Below, piece by piece: positions 14,701 to 24,002 of a DNA stretch of 40,929 nt; position 1 is the stretch's first letter; every line of letters begins with the position of its first letter. The notes beneath the pieces are model-generated. The model was not told the DNA's origin and did no database searches. It worked only from the letters and a program-made list of their open reading frames with translations. The stretch spans positions 1 to 40,929 of the forward strand of contig CACXEJ010000134.1 of NCBI GenBank assembly GCA_902766595.1, in the 5' to 3' direction. The translations under genes and the position numbers were made by a program. The DNA comes from Ruminococcus flavefaciens (GTDB lineage Bacteria; Bacillota; Clostridia; Oscillospirales; Ruminococcaceae).

Positions 14701-17122
14701 AGTGCAGCTTTTCGTGTTCTTGGTGGAATTTCTCCGCCTTTGTGAACACCTCGCGGAGCTTTTTGAGCCCGAGAGTGAGGTATCTCATACAGGGTTCAGC
14801 TACTATAGAGAAGTTGATGCAGAGAAGTACGCAGCGAGGTGACATTGCCGATATATCGAAGAAATCGCTTACGAATACCATACTGAACACCAGTCCGACA
14901 GCACAGCCTATAAACAGCCACATCTTGTAGACGTCCAGCGGCTTGCTTATCTCGTAGACGATCATAAGTCCGACCACGCTGAGGAGTATCGTCGAGGCAG
15001 TTCCTATATCGACCGCGCTCACACCGAATACATCACCGAAATACAGCATCGCAACTATGATTATCGTGTCAGTTATACCAGCCGGCAGAGCTTTCAGCAG
15101 TACGTTGGTGAAAAACCTGCCCTTGATGAGTTCCTTGTTCGGCATCTGCGAGAGGAAGAGTCCGGGGATACCTATTGTGAAAAGGCTTATCAGCGTTATC
15201 TGCGAGGGCTTGAGCGGATATGCGATACCCAGACAGATAGTGAGCAGCGAAAGTATCAGCGAGAAGATGTTCTTAACGAGGAAAAGGCTTCCCGAGCGCT
15301 CGAGGTTGTTTACGACCTTGCGTCCCTCAAGAACTACGTCCGGCATCTTTGAGAAGTCAGACTCGAGAAGCACGAGCTGTGCTGCCTGAGCCGCAGCGTC
15401 ACTTCCCGAAGCCATAGCCACGGAGCAATCCGCGTCCTTGAGTGCAAGAACGTCGTTTACGCCGTCGCCGGTCATTGCGACTGTCTTGCCGTTGCGCTTG
15501 AGTGCGTGTACGAACTTCCTCTTCTGGTCGGGAGTAACTCTTCCGAATACCGTATAGCGCATAATAGCGTCATTTATAGCGTCGTCGGTAACGAGCGTGG
15601 AGGCGTCAACGTAATCGGCAGCGTGTTTTATGCCAGCCTGCTTAGCGACCTCCGAAACGGTCACGGGATTGTCGCCGGAGATGACCTTTATCGCAACGCC
15701 CTGCTCAGCAAAATACTTAAAGGTCTCCGGAGCGTCCTTACGGATCGGGTTCGCAAGAACAATGAAGCAGACCGGAGTTACCGGTGCTGTGAGCGCCTTT
15801 CCGTCGGGACGGCCGTTGTATTTTCCGAAGGCAATTACACGGTAGCCGCGTCTGCTGTGCTCCTCAATAGTCGCACGGTAGCGGTCGAAGTCCTCCTTCA
15901 GCACAAACTCGGGAGCACCCATTACATACGCGCCGTTATTGAAAACTACGCTGCTGTACTTGAATTCTGACGAGAAACCAGTATGCGAAAGAACGGTCTG
16001 ACCTGCCGGGCGCTTGAAGTAGTTTTTGACGGCGCGCATAGTTTCGTTGTCGGCAGCCTGTGCAGCTGCAAAATCGCTGAGAAGCCCTTTTATCTCGTCC
16101 TCAACGACGTCCGTTCCGACAGGAACAACGGAGTTTACCTGCATAGAGTTCTCGGTTATCGTGCCGGTCTTGTCAACGCACAGCACATCGACGCGCGCAA
16201 GGGTTTCGATGCATTTCATATCGTGGATAAGGACCTTTTCGTAGGCGAGTCGCATAGCACTTACAGCCATAGTCGCACTCGCTATGAGGAAAAGTCCCTC
16301 CGGTATCATACCGATAACTGCGGCGATCATCGAACGTATGCTGTCCTTGAACGGCATATCGTTGTAGACGTACTGCTGCCAGAACATCACAGCGCCGATC
16401 GGGATAATGATTATACCTGCGAATTTTACTATCTTGTTCAGTGAACGTATCATTTCCGACTGCTCACCCTTTCGGCTTCTCTTAGCCTGAAGCGTGAGCT
16501 TTGATATATAGGAGTCCTTGCCGACCTTTGCAAGTCTTGCGTGACAGGAGCCTGATACTATATAGCTTCCCGACATCAGCTTGTCGCCGGCTTTCTTGTG
16601 TATCTCGTCCGCCTCACCGGTCAGCAGCGACTCGTTTACAGCGACCTCACCGCTCAGTATAACGGCGTCCGCACTTATCTGGTTTCCGGGCTTGAACACC
16701 GCTATGTCATCGAGGACGAGCTCCTTAGACGGAACTGTCTCCTCCTTGCCGTCACGCATAACAGTCGTGACAGGTGCATTGAGCACGGTCAGCTTGTCGA
16801 GGACTGCCTTTGAACGCATCTCCTGAATGATACCGATAAGGGAGTTCGCCATAATTATCGGCAGGAACGACAGGTCGCGCCAGCAGCCTACCGCTATGAG
16901 CATACCGCCGAGGATCGCAAACACGAGGTTGAAGTATGTGAACGTGTTGTCCGCGATTATCTCTCTTGTGGTCTTTGAGGGAGACTCAACGGGCTTGTTG
17001 TCATAGCCCTGAGCTTTGCGTTCAGCGACCTGTGCCGAGGTAAGTCCGACAGCCGGATCAGCTTTGATGCGCTTCGGACCTTCCTGCCCGGAAACAGCCG
17101 CTATCTCTTGTTTTTTTGCCAT
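14699..17122 (-). CDS. Cation-transporting P-type ATPase, CtpE-like
   Basis: An 807-residue P-type ATPase. Landmarks are the actuator-domain LTGEAD (168-172), the membrane-4 motif PEGL (274-277), the phosphorylation motif DKTGTIT with Asp317, the hinge MTGDGVNDVLALKDAD and about eight membrane spans. PEGL in place of CPC or the usual Ca2+/Mg2+ signatures is typical of the CtpE-like group; mycobacterial CtpE imports Ca2+. Calcium or another divalent cation is therefore the likely substrate, by family only. There is no N-terminal HMA domain. The ATG at 17122 has GAGG nine bases upstream; a GTG at 17137 overlaps that site. It has its own promoter. Confidence 0.9.
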   Translation of the reverse strand: MAKKQEIAAVSGQEGPKRIKADPAVGLTSAQVAERKAQGYDNKPVESPSKTTREIIADNTFTYFNLVFAILGGMLIAVGCWRDLSFLPIIMANSLIGIIQEMRSKAVLDKLTVLNAPVTTVMRDGKEETVPSKELVLDDIAVFKPGNQISADAVILSGEVAVNESLLTGEADEIHKKAGDKLMSGSYIVSGSCHARLAKVGKDSYISKLTLQAKRSRKGEQSEMIRSLNKIVKFAGIIIIPIGAVMFWQQYVYNDMPFKDSIRSMIAAVIGMIPEGLFLIASATMAVSAMRLAYEKVLIHDMKCIETLARVDVLCVDKTGTITENSMQVNSVVPVGTDVVEDEIKGLLSDFAAAQAADNETMRAVKNYFKRPAGQTVLSHTGFSSEFKYSSVVFNNGAYVMGAPEFVLKEDFDRYRATIEEHSRRGYRVIAFGKYNGRPDGKALTAPVTPVCFIVLANPIRKDAPETFKYFAEQGVAIKVISGDNPVTVSEVAKQAGIKHAADYVDASTLVTDDAINDAIMRYTVFGRVTPDQKRKFVHALKRNGKTVAMTGDGVNDVLALKDADCSVAMASGSDAAAQAAQLVLLESDFSKMPDVVLEGRKVVNNLERSGSLFLVKNIFSLILSLLTICLGIAYPLKPSQITLISLFTIGIPGLFLSQMPNKELIKGRFFTNVLLKALPAGITDTIIIVAMLYFGDVFGVSAVDIGTASTILLSVVGLMIVYEISKPLDVYKMWLFIGCAVGLVFSMVFVSDFFDISAMSPRCVLLCINFSIVAEPCMRYLTLGLKKLREVFTKAEKFHQEHEKLH

Positions 17123-17184
17123 TGTAATGATCCTCACAATCCTAATATCATAATGCCGCCCTGAATAGGCATTGTATAAAGAAT

Positions 17185-17213
17185 ATTATAACACACTATC
17201 ACAGAAATAGCAA
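17185..17213 (-). promoter_or_regulatory. Sigma-A promoter of the P-type ATPase gene
   Basis: On the minus strand TTGCTA (17208-17213) and TATAAT (17185-17190) are separated by 17 bases, with a leader of about 55 bases. Confidence 0.72.
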
Positions 17214-17279
17214 TATCTGTAACAAAAAAAGAGCTGCTCATATTAAGCAACTCAAAGCTTGTCGGAAAATCTTTTTTAC

Positions 17280-17351
17280 GGGCGGCGTTCCGCCGCCCCT
17301 ACACAATACAGCATTATATTCACAAATGTAGGGGCGCCGTTCCGGCGCCCG
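17280..17351. repeat. Intergenic CCTACA hairpin repeats, copy 3 (two units)
   Basis: A GGGCGGCG/CGCCGCCC hairpin followed by CCTACA (17280-17302) faces an inverted unit (17324-17351) identical to 14604-14631. The pair sits between the patatin gene end and the ATPase promoter, and could act as a terminator for the minus-strand patatin operon. Confidence 0.85.
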
Positions 17352-17394
17352 CGTAAATACACAAATATTACTTTTTCAGGCAGCTCATACTTAT

Positions 17395-18252
17395 TCATTC
17401 TGCAGGAATTCCGAGAAAAGCCATTACATCTTCAAGTACGGCAAGTGCAGTGTTCCTGCCTATGCGGTAGACCTCCCTCATCACATCGGGATCGTGCTCG
17501 ACGTGACCGACCGGCAGTTTCTCAGCCGGCGCTATAACAAAGGCTCTGCCGTTCTCTTCCGCTTCACGGACGTATTTCAGCTCCGCATTGTACATCTTGT
17601 AGCGGTTTGCGGCAGCATTCACGAATTCGGGGTATTTCCTCATCACACGCCTGATGAGCTTTGTGCTCTTTGCAGGCTTCTTCCGGTAATCGCGCGGCTG
17701 TGTGAGTATGACCACATTGCGCTCTATGCCGGTCTTTTCCATAAATCGAAGAGGTATCGAATCTGCAATACCGCCGTCGAGAAGCTTTCTGTCACCTATC
17801 TGCACTATCCTCGAAGCAAGCGGCATCGAAGCCGATGCTCTTATCCACTCGAGGTCGTCGCCGACACCCTTGTCGCAGCGGCGGTAAACAGCCTTTCCGG
17901 TCTCGATGTCAGTACACACAACAAAGAATTCCACAGGAGAATTTGCGAAGTGCTCACTGTCGAAAAGGTCGAGCTTCTCGGGTATCTCGTGATAGCAGAA
18001 ATCAGCTCCGAACATATCTCCGGTCCTGATGAGCGACCTCACGCTGCAATATCTTTTATCCTTTGCAAAGCGCGTATTATAGCGGATAACGCGTCCCGGC
18101 TGACCGGATTTGTAGTTGCAGCCAAAGCAGGCTCCGGCAGAGACTCCGACTATCCTGTCAAACTCTATGCCGTTCTCCATAAATACGTCAATTACTCCGG
18201 CTGTAAAAAGGCCGCGCATTGCACCGCCCTCAAGGACAAGTCCGTTTTTCAT
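17395..18252 (-). CDS. Patatin-like phospholipase
   Basis: This 285-residue protein of the bacterial RssA/YjjU-type patatin family has the oxyanion-hole motif EGGAMRGLFTAG (residues 8-19), the nucleophile elbow GVSAG with Ser38, and the dyad aspartate in LLDGGIADSIP (Asp159), so it should be an active Ser-Asp lipid acyl hydrolase. No signal peptide is seen, so it likely acts on the inner face of the membrane. AGGAGG precedes the ATG at 18252. It is the last gene of a three-gene unit, 18 bases after the Thr-rich lipoprotein. Confidence 0.92.
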   Translation of the reverse strand: MKNGLVLEGGAMRGLFTAGVIDVFMENGIEFDRIVGVSAGACFGCNYKSGQPGRVIRYNTRFAKDKRYCSVRSLIRTGDMFGADFCYHEIPEKLDLFDSEHFANSPVEFFVVCTDIETGKAVYRRCDKGVGDDLEWIRASASMPLASRIVQIGDRKLLDGGIADSIPLRFMEKTGIERNVVILTQPRDYRKKPAKSTKLIRRVMRKYPEFVNAAANRYKMYNAELKYVREAEENGRAFVIAPAEKLPVGHVEHDPDVMREVYRIGRNTALAVLEDVMAFLGIPAE

Positions 18253-18270
18253 ACATACCTCCTGTGCAGA

Positions 18271-19095
18271 TCACTTAGCAGCTTCCGAAGAAGCCTCGGA
18301 AGTGCTTGCGGTTTCGACCTGCTCGTCAAAATTCATAAAGAAAATAAGATCGCTGCCCATAGAGCTTGAGAATGACAGATACCACTTTCCGTCCTTTTCA
18401 ACGAAAGAAGCGCTGTTTCCGGTAAAGCTCTCACCGTTGGTCTCGTCGTTGTAGATCATATACTGGCAGGTATAAGCCTTTGTAAATGATGTGCTGAGCG
18501 ACTTGTTGAACTCATTAAGCTCGTCTGCCTCGATCTGTTCAAGATCCTCTTCCTTGACCTCAAACGACCATTTATCGCCGCTTTTGCCATAGTAATCCAT
18601 TATCTCGCGCACGTTGTCCATTGAAGCTTCGATCGCCCTGATAACGGCAGCTCTGCGGAATATCTCCTTGGCAGGCTCACCGCTGAGCTGGGGCTCTATC
18701 ATCTTGCAGTAGCCGTCTATCTCCGACTTCTCGAACATTGAGTAAACCGTATCCGCGTCGTGATCGAGACAAGCCTGATAGTATCTTCTTGCCGCAGTCA
18801 GTACGTCCGGATCGTCGTGAGCGTCCTTCTTTTTTTCGGTGCTCGTCTCAGTTGACGAAGCAGTTGTATCTGTTGCCGGAGCGGTTGTAGTTTGTCCGGA
18901 CACAGTAGCTGCGGCAGCCGTTGTAGTTGCCGCCGCAGTAGTAGTTGATGCAGTTGTCTGTTCCGCAGTTGTAGTTGTAACTGATGCGGCAGAAGCCGGC
19001 ACAGTTTCTGTCACACTTTCTGAACTGCCGCTCTTGCCACTGCATCCTGTCAGCAGCATTGCAGTACAGATGAGCAGTATAGGGTATTTGCGCAT
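18271..19095 (-). CDS. Thr-rich-linker lipoprotein of unknown function
   Basis: A 274-residue lipoprotein with signal and lipobox MLLTGC (Cys18). A Thr/Ala/Ser-rich low-complexity linker at about residues 25-90 is followed by a soluble domain of about 160 residues (from PDVLTAARRYYQACLDHD to WYLSFSSSMGSDL). The domain shape resembles NTF2-like DUF4878-type extracytoplasmic modules, which is a tentative comparison. The C-terminus is again Ser/Glu/Ala-rich. The ATG at 19095 is two bases beyond the stop of the LRR gene (TGATAATG), so reinitiation is likely. A TTG at 19101 is possible but less likely. Confidence 0.8.
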   Translation of the reverse strand: MRKYPILLICTAMLLTGCSGKSGSSESVTETVPASAASVTTTTAEQTTASTTTAAATTTAAAATVSGQTTTAPATDTTASSTETSTEKKKDAHDDPDVLTAARRYYQACLDHDADTVYSMFEKSEIDGYCKMIEPQLSGEPAKEIFRRAAVIRAIEASMDNVREIMDYYGKSGDKWSFEVKEEDLEQIEADELNEFNKSLSTSFTKAYTCQYMIYNDETNGESFTGNSASFVEKDGKWYLSFSSSMGSDLIFFMNFDEQVETASTSEASSEAAK

Positions 19096-19097
19096 TA

Positions 19098-20651
19098 TCA
19101 ATAATCCTTCTTCTTTCCGCAGACCTTACAGATCTTGCCAATGAGTTTGAAATCTCCGCCGCATGAGGTACACTTGCCCTCAGACTTCCACTTTTCGATC
19201 ATATTCGCCTGAAATGCCGGGAACATCTTGAGGTTGTCCATAAGATATGTCCATGTGATGTTGGTCAGCTTGGGACAGTCATTGAACGGAGCTGTGATCT
19301 TCTTTACAGAAGCCGGTATCCTGAGCGTTTCGAGGCTTGCACAGCCGCCGAAGTCGCCTATCGTCTGAGCGCCCTCCGGGATATTGATAGCTCTGAGGTT
19401 AATACAGCCTCTGAAGCCGTCAACTGTAGTTACGCTGTGCGGGAGCACAACGGTTCTGAGGGATACACAGTCCTTGAACGCGAAATCCTCGATAGTTCTG
19501 ACGGCCTTGCCGATAGTGAGCTCGAAAAGGCTGCGGCAGCCTGAGAACGCATTGCTCTCGATAGCCGTAACGCCGTCCGGTATCTCGACGGATTGTATCT
19601 TTTCACAGCCTGCAAATGCGTATTTTCCGAGTACCTTGAGCGTATTCGGGAGCCATATCTCTTCAAGGCTCTTACAGCCTGAGAATGCGAATGCTCTGAT
19701 GTCAGTGATGCGGTTCGGCATTTCGACCTTTGCAAGGCTCTCGCACTCAGCGAAGGTGCTCTCTGCGATGACCGTGACTGTATTCGGGAGAAGAATGCTC
19801 CTGAGCTTGGAACAGCCTCTGAAAGCCCACTCGCCGATCGAGAATACGTTTACGGGAATATTTATAGTTTCAAGTGATGAACAGTTTCTGAAAGCATAGC
19901 CGCCTATCTTGGTGAGCGACTGAGGGAGAGTCACAGACTTGATAGTGGTGCAGTCCTCGAAAGCGTGGTCTGCTATCTCGCGGACATTCTGCGGAATTTC
20001 AACAAATTCAGCCTTGCCGTTGTACTTTTCAAGCACATCGTACTTCATAACGAAATTTGAGCTTACCGGGTGACCGAGTGCGGATTTGACTTCCTTCGAC
20101 TCATCGGCTCCGGTCTTGGGAGCAACTACGATCTCCTCAGGCTTAGGTGCTGCCTTAGCTTCCTCTGCCTTGGGTACAGGCTTAGCCTCCTCAGTCTTAG
20201 GCGCAGGCTTCTTCTCATCAGGCTTGGGAGCTGCCTTGACTTCCTCCGCCTTGGGTGCAGGTTTAGCCTCCTCAGTATTAAGCGCAGCCGGTTTCTCCTC
20301 AGGCTTGGGAGCCAACTTGACTTCCTCTGCCTTTGGTGCAGGCTTCGCCTCTTCTGCCTTAGGCGCAGTCGTTTTCTCCTCGACCTTTGGAGCTGCCTTG
20401 ATCTCCTCAGTCTGGGACTTCTTCTCCTGCTCCTTCTCGTGAACAGGCTCGTGCTTGGGCTTGAGGACCGCCTTCTTGACCTCGACCTTCTTGGTCTTCT
20501 CGCCTTCCTCTGACTTGCTCTCGTTATAGAAAGCTATCGCCTTGTCGATAATAAAAGGCTTACGGCAGAATTTGCATACCCACGCATCTTCCTCGTCGTT
20601 GACCTTAACTCTCTTCTTACACTTGTAACATTTTGCAAATACATATGCCAT
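19098..20651 (-). CDS. Zinc-ribbon / KP-rich linker / BspA-type leucine-rich-repeat protein
   Basis: The 517-residue protein has three parts. An N-terminal zinc ribbon has CYKC and CKFC pairs (Cys8, 11, 26, 29). A Lys/Pro/Ala/Glu-rich linker at about residues 70-200 is built of repeats like APKAEEAKP. Then come about eleven LRR_5 (BspA/TpLRR) repeats of 22-23 residues with the pattern FxxCxxLxxVxIPxxVxxIGxxAF, shortening near the end. It closes with a second CTSCGG...CKVCGK zinc ribbon. Unlike most BspA-type proteins it has no signal peptide or anchor, so it appears cytoplasmic. The role is unknown; LRR_5 domains bind proteins. GGGGAG precedes the ATG, and a strong promoter lies at 20689-20717. 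It heads the operon with the lipoprotein and patatin. Confidence 0.88.
   Translation of the reverse strand: MAYVFAKCYKCKKRVKVNDEEDAWVCKFCRKPFIIDKAIAFYNESKSEEGEKTKKVEVKKAVLKPKHEPVHEKEQEKKSQTEEIKAAPKVEEKTTAPKAEEAKPAPKAEEVKLAPKPEEKPAALNTEEAKPAPKAEEVKAAPKPDEKKPAPKTEEAKPVPKAEEAKAAPKPEEIVVAPKTGADESKEVKSALGHPVSSNFVMKYDVLEKYNGKAEFVEIPQNVREIADHAFEDCTTIKSVTLPQSLTKIGGYAFRNCSSLETINIPVNVFSIGEWAFRGCSKLRSILLPNTVTVIAESTFAECESLAKVEMPNRITDIRAFAFSGCKSLEEIWLPNTLKVLGKYAFAGCEKIQSVEIPDGVTAIESNAFSGCRSLFELTIGKAVRTIEDFAFKDCVSLRTVVLPHSVTTVDGFRGCINLRAINIPEGAQTIGDFGGCASLETLRIPASVKKITAPFNDCPKLTNITWTYLMDNLKMFPAFQANMIEKWKSEGKCTSCGGDFKLIGKICKVCGKKKDY
20121..20450 (-). repeat. In-gene repeats encoding the KAEE/AP-rich linker
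   Basis: About ten imperfect units of 30-36 bases with the core GCTCCTAAGGC/GAGGAG (minus-strand sense) encode PAPKAEE-type repeats. Near-identical DNA copies make unit-number variation between strains plausible. Confidence 0.75.
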
Positions 20652-20688
20652 AGGAACTCCCCCTTTAATGTCAGATTATACTACTTCA

Positions 20689-20717
20689 ATTATACCGTAA
20701 AACTTTTTTACAGTCAA
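20689..20717 (-). promoter_or_regulatory. Sigma-A promoter of the LRR-lipoprotein-patatin operon
   Basis: On the minus strand TTGACT (20712-20717) and TATAAT (20689-20694) are separated by exactly 17 bases, about 40 bases before the LRR gene start. It is placed just after the carB terminator. Confidence 0.82.
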
Positions 20718-20768
20718 CTATTTTGCCGGATTTCCAACGTCAGATAAAGAATTTTGTCAGTTTCCTAC

Positions 20769-20800
20769 AAAAAAAGCGGCTGTTTTTATACAGCCGCAAA
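20769..20800 (-). terminator. Terminator of the pyr operon after carB
   Basis: GCGGCTG/CAGCCGC (20776-20782 with 20791-20797) is followed on the minus strand by a T run (20769-20775), shortly after the carB stop. Confidence 0.9.
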
Positions 20801-20806
20801 ATTGGT

Positions 20807-23800
20807 TCATATTTTGGTAATATCTACGAGCTCGACGTCATTTATAGTACGTCCGGACTCGAGGACCTTTACCAGCGATTTCGCTGTATCTATCGCAGTA
20901 AGGCTGCATATAGAACGCTCTATCGACTTTCTTCTCATCTTAACGCTGTCACGCTCCGGGAGACGTCCCTTTGCTGAGGTCGAGATAACGTAGTGTATCT
21001 TTCCGCTGTCGAGGAGAGTCTCGACGTTAGGCTCACCGTCCGATATCTTGCGGACGAGGTTCGCTGCGATCATATTCCTGTGGAGAACGCTCTGCGTACC
21101 CGAGGTAGCGTAGAGCTCAAAGCCCATCTGCTCAAACTTGTCAGCGATAGGCAGGAGCTCCCTCTTGTCGGAGTCACGCACCGAGAGAAGTACGCCGCCC
21201 TCGCGCTTGAGGTCAAAGCCTGCCGCAATGAGTCCCTTGAGGAGAGCGTCCTCGAGGTTGCGTCCGATACCGAGGCACTCACCGGTGGACTTCATCTCAG
21301 GTCCGAGCATAGTGTCAACATCTGTGAGCTTCTCAAAGCTGAATACAGGAACCTTTACGGCAACGTAGTCGCCGGCAGGATAGAGTCCGCTCTCGTAGCC
21401 CATATCTTTCAGCTTTGCACCGAACATTATCTTGGTCGCAATATCGACCATAGGTATACCTGTGACCTTGCTGATGTAGGGAACAGTTCTTGACGAACGC
21501 GGGTTTACCTCGATAACATATACCTCATGGTTGTAGACAACGTACTGTATATTTACGAGACCGATAACGTTGAGCTCCTTGGAAAGGAGTCTTGTATACT
21601 CAACGATAATGCGCTTGATACGCTCGGAAAGGTGCTGTGCAGGATAGATAGAAATGGAGTCACCCGAGTGTACGCCGGCACGTTCGATATGTTCCATAAT
21701 ACCGGGAATGAGGAAGTCCTCGCCGTCGCAGATAGCATCAACCTCGACCTCAGTACCCATCATGTACTTGTCGATGAGAACGGGATTTTCGATCATATGG
21801 CTCGTGATGATGCCCATATACTCGACAACATCTGCCTTGGAGTGTGCGATTATCATATTCTGACCGCCAAGAACGTAGGACGGACGGAGAAGTACAGGAT
21901 ATCCGAGGTCCTCAGCAGCTGCAACTGCCTCTTCGGTGGTCATAACTGTATGACCGGCAGGACGCGGTATACCGCACTTTTCAAGTATCTCATCAAAACG
22001 CTCTCTGTCCTCGGCAGCGTCGATCATATCAGCGGAGGTTCCGAGGATATTCACGCCCATATCCGAGAGGTGACGTGTGAGCTTGATAGCGGTCTGTCCG
22101 CCGAACTGCACTACAACGCCGTAGGGCTGCTCGGTCTCGATTATGGACTCAACGTCCTCCTTGGTGAGCGGATCGAAGTAAAGACGGTCGCCTGTATCGA
22201 AGTCGGTGGAAACTGTCTCGGGGTTGTTGTTGCAGATAACTGCCTCGTAGCCGAGCTGCTTGAGAGTCCATACGCAGTGAACTGAGCAGTAATCGAACTC
22301 GATACCCTGTCCGATGCGGATAGGTCCTGAACCGAATACGATGACCTTTTTCTTGCCGGTGTTGGTCCTGTCGATGAACTGCTTTGCCTCGTTCTCCTCA
22401 TCGAAGGTGGAGTAGAAGTATGGAGTTTCAGCCTTGAATTCGCCTGCGCAGGTATCGACCATCTTGAAAACAGCTCTTCTGCGCTTAGGACACTTCTGTC
22501 CGGAAATACGCTCGATAGTGCTGTCGAGGTAGCCGTACTGCTTTGCTATGTCGTACTTTTCCTCTGTGAGCTCAGTGCCGTCAGCGAGCCATTTCTCGAG
22601 CTCGACGAGGTTGAGCAGCTTATAGAGGAACCAGTTGTCGATCATAGTTATCTCGTGTATCTCCTCGGGAGTGATACCGCGCTTGAGAGCCTCAAACACA
22701 CAGAACGAGCGCTCGTCGTCGATGACGTGGAGCTTCTCGCGTATCTCCTCAGTAGTGAGCTTCTCGAGCTTCTTGAGGTTCATTGTATCCATACCGAGCT
22801 CGATTGAACGGACTGCCTTCATCATAGCCTGCTCGAAGCTGGTTCCGATAGCCATTACCTCACCGGTAGCCTTCATCTGAGTGCCGAGGGTACGCTTTGC
22901 GTATACGAATTTATCGAAAGCCCATTTCGGGAACTTTATTACAACATAGTCGAGAGCCGGTTCAAAGCAGGCGTAGGTCTTGCCTGTTACCTGATTGACG
23001 ATCTCGTCGAGTGTGTAGCCGATAGCGATCTTTGCAGCGGTCTTGGCGATCGGATAGCCGGTAGCCTTTGAAGCAAGTGCAGAAGAACGTGATACACGGG
23101 GATTTACCTCGATAACGGCATACTTGAAGCTGGTCGGGTGGAGTGCGAACTGGCAGTTGCAGCCGCCCTCTACCTTGAGCTCCTTGATTATGTTTATAGC
23201 AGCTGTACGAAGCATCTGGTACTCTCTGTCGCTGAGGGTAACAGCAGGTGCGATAACGATACTGTCGCCGGTGTGAACTCCGACCGGATCGAAGTTTTCC
23301 ATAGAGCAGACCGTGATAACGTTGCCCTTTGCGTCACGGATGACCTCGAACTCTATTTCCTTCCAGCCGCTTATGCACTTCTCAACGAGTATCTGAGTGA
23401 TAGGAGAAAGTCTTAGACCGTTCGTAGCGATGTCGCGGAGCTCAGCCTCGTTCTGTGCGATACCGCCGCCGGTTCCGCCGAGAGTGAACGCCGGACGAAC
23501 GATAACAGGATAATGAATGACCTTTGCGAAGTCAACAGCGTCCTCGACTGTCTCAACGACCTTTGACGGGATACAGGGCTCGCCTATCTTCTCCATAGTG
23601 TCCTTGAAAGCCTGTCTGTCCTCAGCCTTGTGGATAGTTTCGGGATCAGCGCCGAGCAGCTTTACGTTATGCGAGTCGAGGAAGCCCTCCTCAGCGAGCT
23701 GCATAGAGAGCGTAAGTCCGGTCTGACCGCCGAGAGTCGAAAGCAGACTGTCGGGCTTTTCGATCTCGATGATGCGCTTTATAACGTCGAGCGTGAGGGG

Positions 23801-24001
23801 TTCGATGTAGACCTTGTCCGCCATAGCCTTATCTGTCATAATGGTAGCAGGGTTGGAGTTTACGAGAACTACCTCGAGTCCCTCCTGCTTCAGAGCACGG
23901 CAGGCCTGTGTGCCTGCATAGTCAAATTCGGCAGCCTGTCCGATAACGATAGGACCAGAACCGATCACGAGTACTTTCTTAATATCCTTTCTCAGCGGCA
24001 T
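20807..24001 (-). CDS. carB: Carbamoyl-phosphate synthase large subunit
   Basis: The 1064-residue CarB makes carbamoyl phosphate from bicarbonate, two ATP and ammonia channelled from CarA. Two homologous ATP-grasp halves are seen: the first opens with KVLVIGSGPIVIGQAAEFDY, and the second repeats the pattern as VIVFGSGPIRIGQGIEFDY at about residue 555. An oligomerisation segment lies between, and a C-terminal MGS-like allosteric domain (from about residue 935) contains LYATSGTQ. The ATG at 24001, one base beyond the carA stop, is chosen, with AAGGAG ten bases upstream; a GTG at 24010 is too close to that site. It is the last gene of the pyr operon. Confidence 0.97.
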   Translation of the reverse strand: MPLRKDIKKVLVIGSGPIVIGQAAEFDYAGTQACRALKQEGLEVVLVNSNPATIMTDKAMADKVYIEPLTLDVIKRIIEIEKPDSLLSTLGGQTGLTLSMQLAEEGFLDSHNVKLLGADPETIHKAEDRQAFKDTMEKIGEPCIPSKVVETVEDAVDFAKVIHYPVIVRPAFTLGGTGGGIAQNEAELRDIATNGLRLSPITQILVEKCISGWKEIEFEVIRDAKGNVITVCSMENFDPVGVHTGDSIVIAPAVTLSDREYQMLRTAAINIIKELKVEGGCNCQFALHPTSFKYAVIEVNPRVSRSSALASKATGYPIAKTAAKIAIGYTLDEIVNQVTGKTYACFEPALDYVVIKFPKWAFDKFVYAKRTLGTQMKATGEVMAIGTSFEQAMMKAVRSIELGMDTMNLKKLEKLTTEEIREKLHVIDDERSFCVFEALKRGITPEEIHEITMIDNWFLYKLLNLVELEKWLADGTELTEEKYDIAKQYGYLDSTIERISGQKCPKRRRAVFKMVDTCAGEFKAETPYFYSTFDEENEAKQFIDRTNTGKKKVIVFGSGPIRIGQGIEFDYCSVHCVWTLKQLGYEAVICNNNPETVSTDFDTGDRLYFDPLTKEDVESIIETEQPYGVVVQFGGQTAIKLTRHLSDMGVNILGTSADMIDAAEDRERFDEILEKCGIPRPAGHTVMTTEEAVAAAEDLGYPVLLRPSYVLGGQNMIIAHSKADVVEYMGIITSHMIENPVLIDKYMMGTEVEVDAICDGEDFLIPGIMEHIERAGVHSGDSISIYPAQHLSERIKRIIVEYTRLLSKELNVIGLVNIQYVVYNHEVYVIEVNPRSSRTVPYISKVTGIPMVDIATKIMFGAKLKDMGYESGLYPAGDYVAVKVPVFSFEKLTDVDTMLGPEMKSTGECLGIGRNLEDALLKGLIAAGFDLKREGGVLLSVRDSDKRELLPIADKFEQMGFELYATSGTQSVLHRNMIAANLVRKISDGEPNVETLLDSGKIHYVISTSAKGRLPERDSVKMRRKSIERSICSLTAIDTAKSLVKVLESGRTINDVELVDITKI

Positions 24002-24002
24002 A

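Noticed and set aside
14228..17122. HMA protein and P-type ATPase as a copper-export pair
   Set aside because: The ATPase has PEGL rather than a CPC motif and lacks an HMA domain; the genes converge and have separate promoters.
20121..20450. Possible CRISPR array
   Set aside because: The repeats are coding, imperfect and contiguous, with no spacers; they encode a KP-rich linker.
21527..22285. 252-residue ORF opposite carB
   Set aside because: It is a shadow of a highly conserved enzyme gene.
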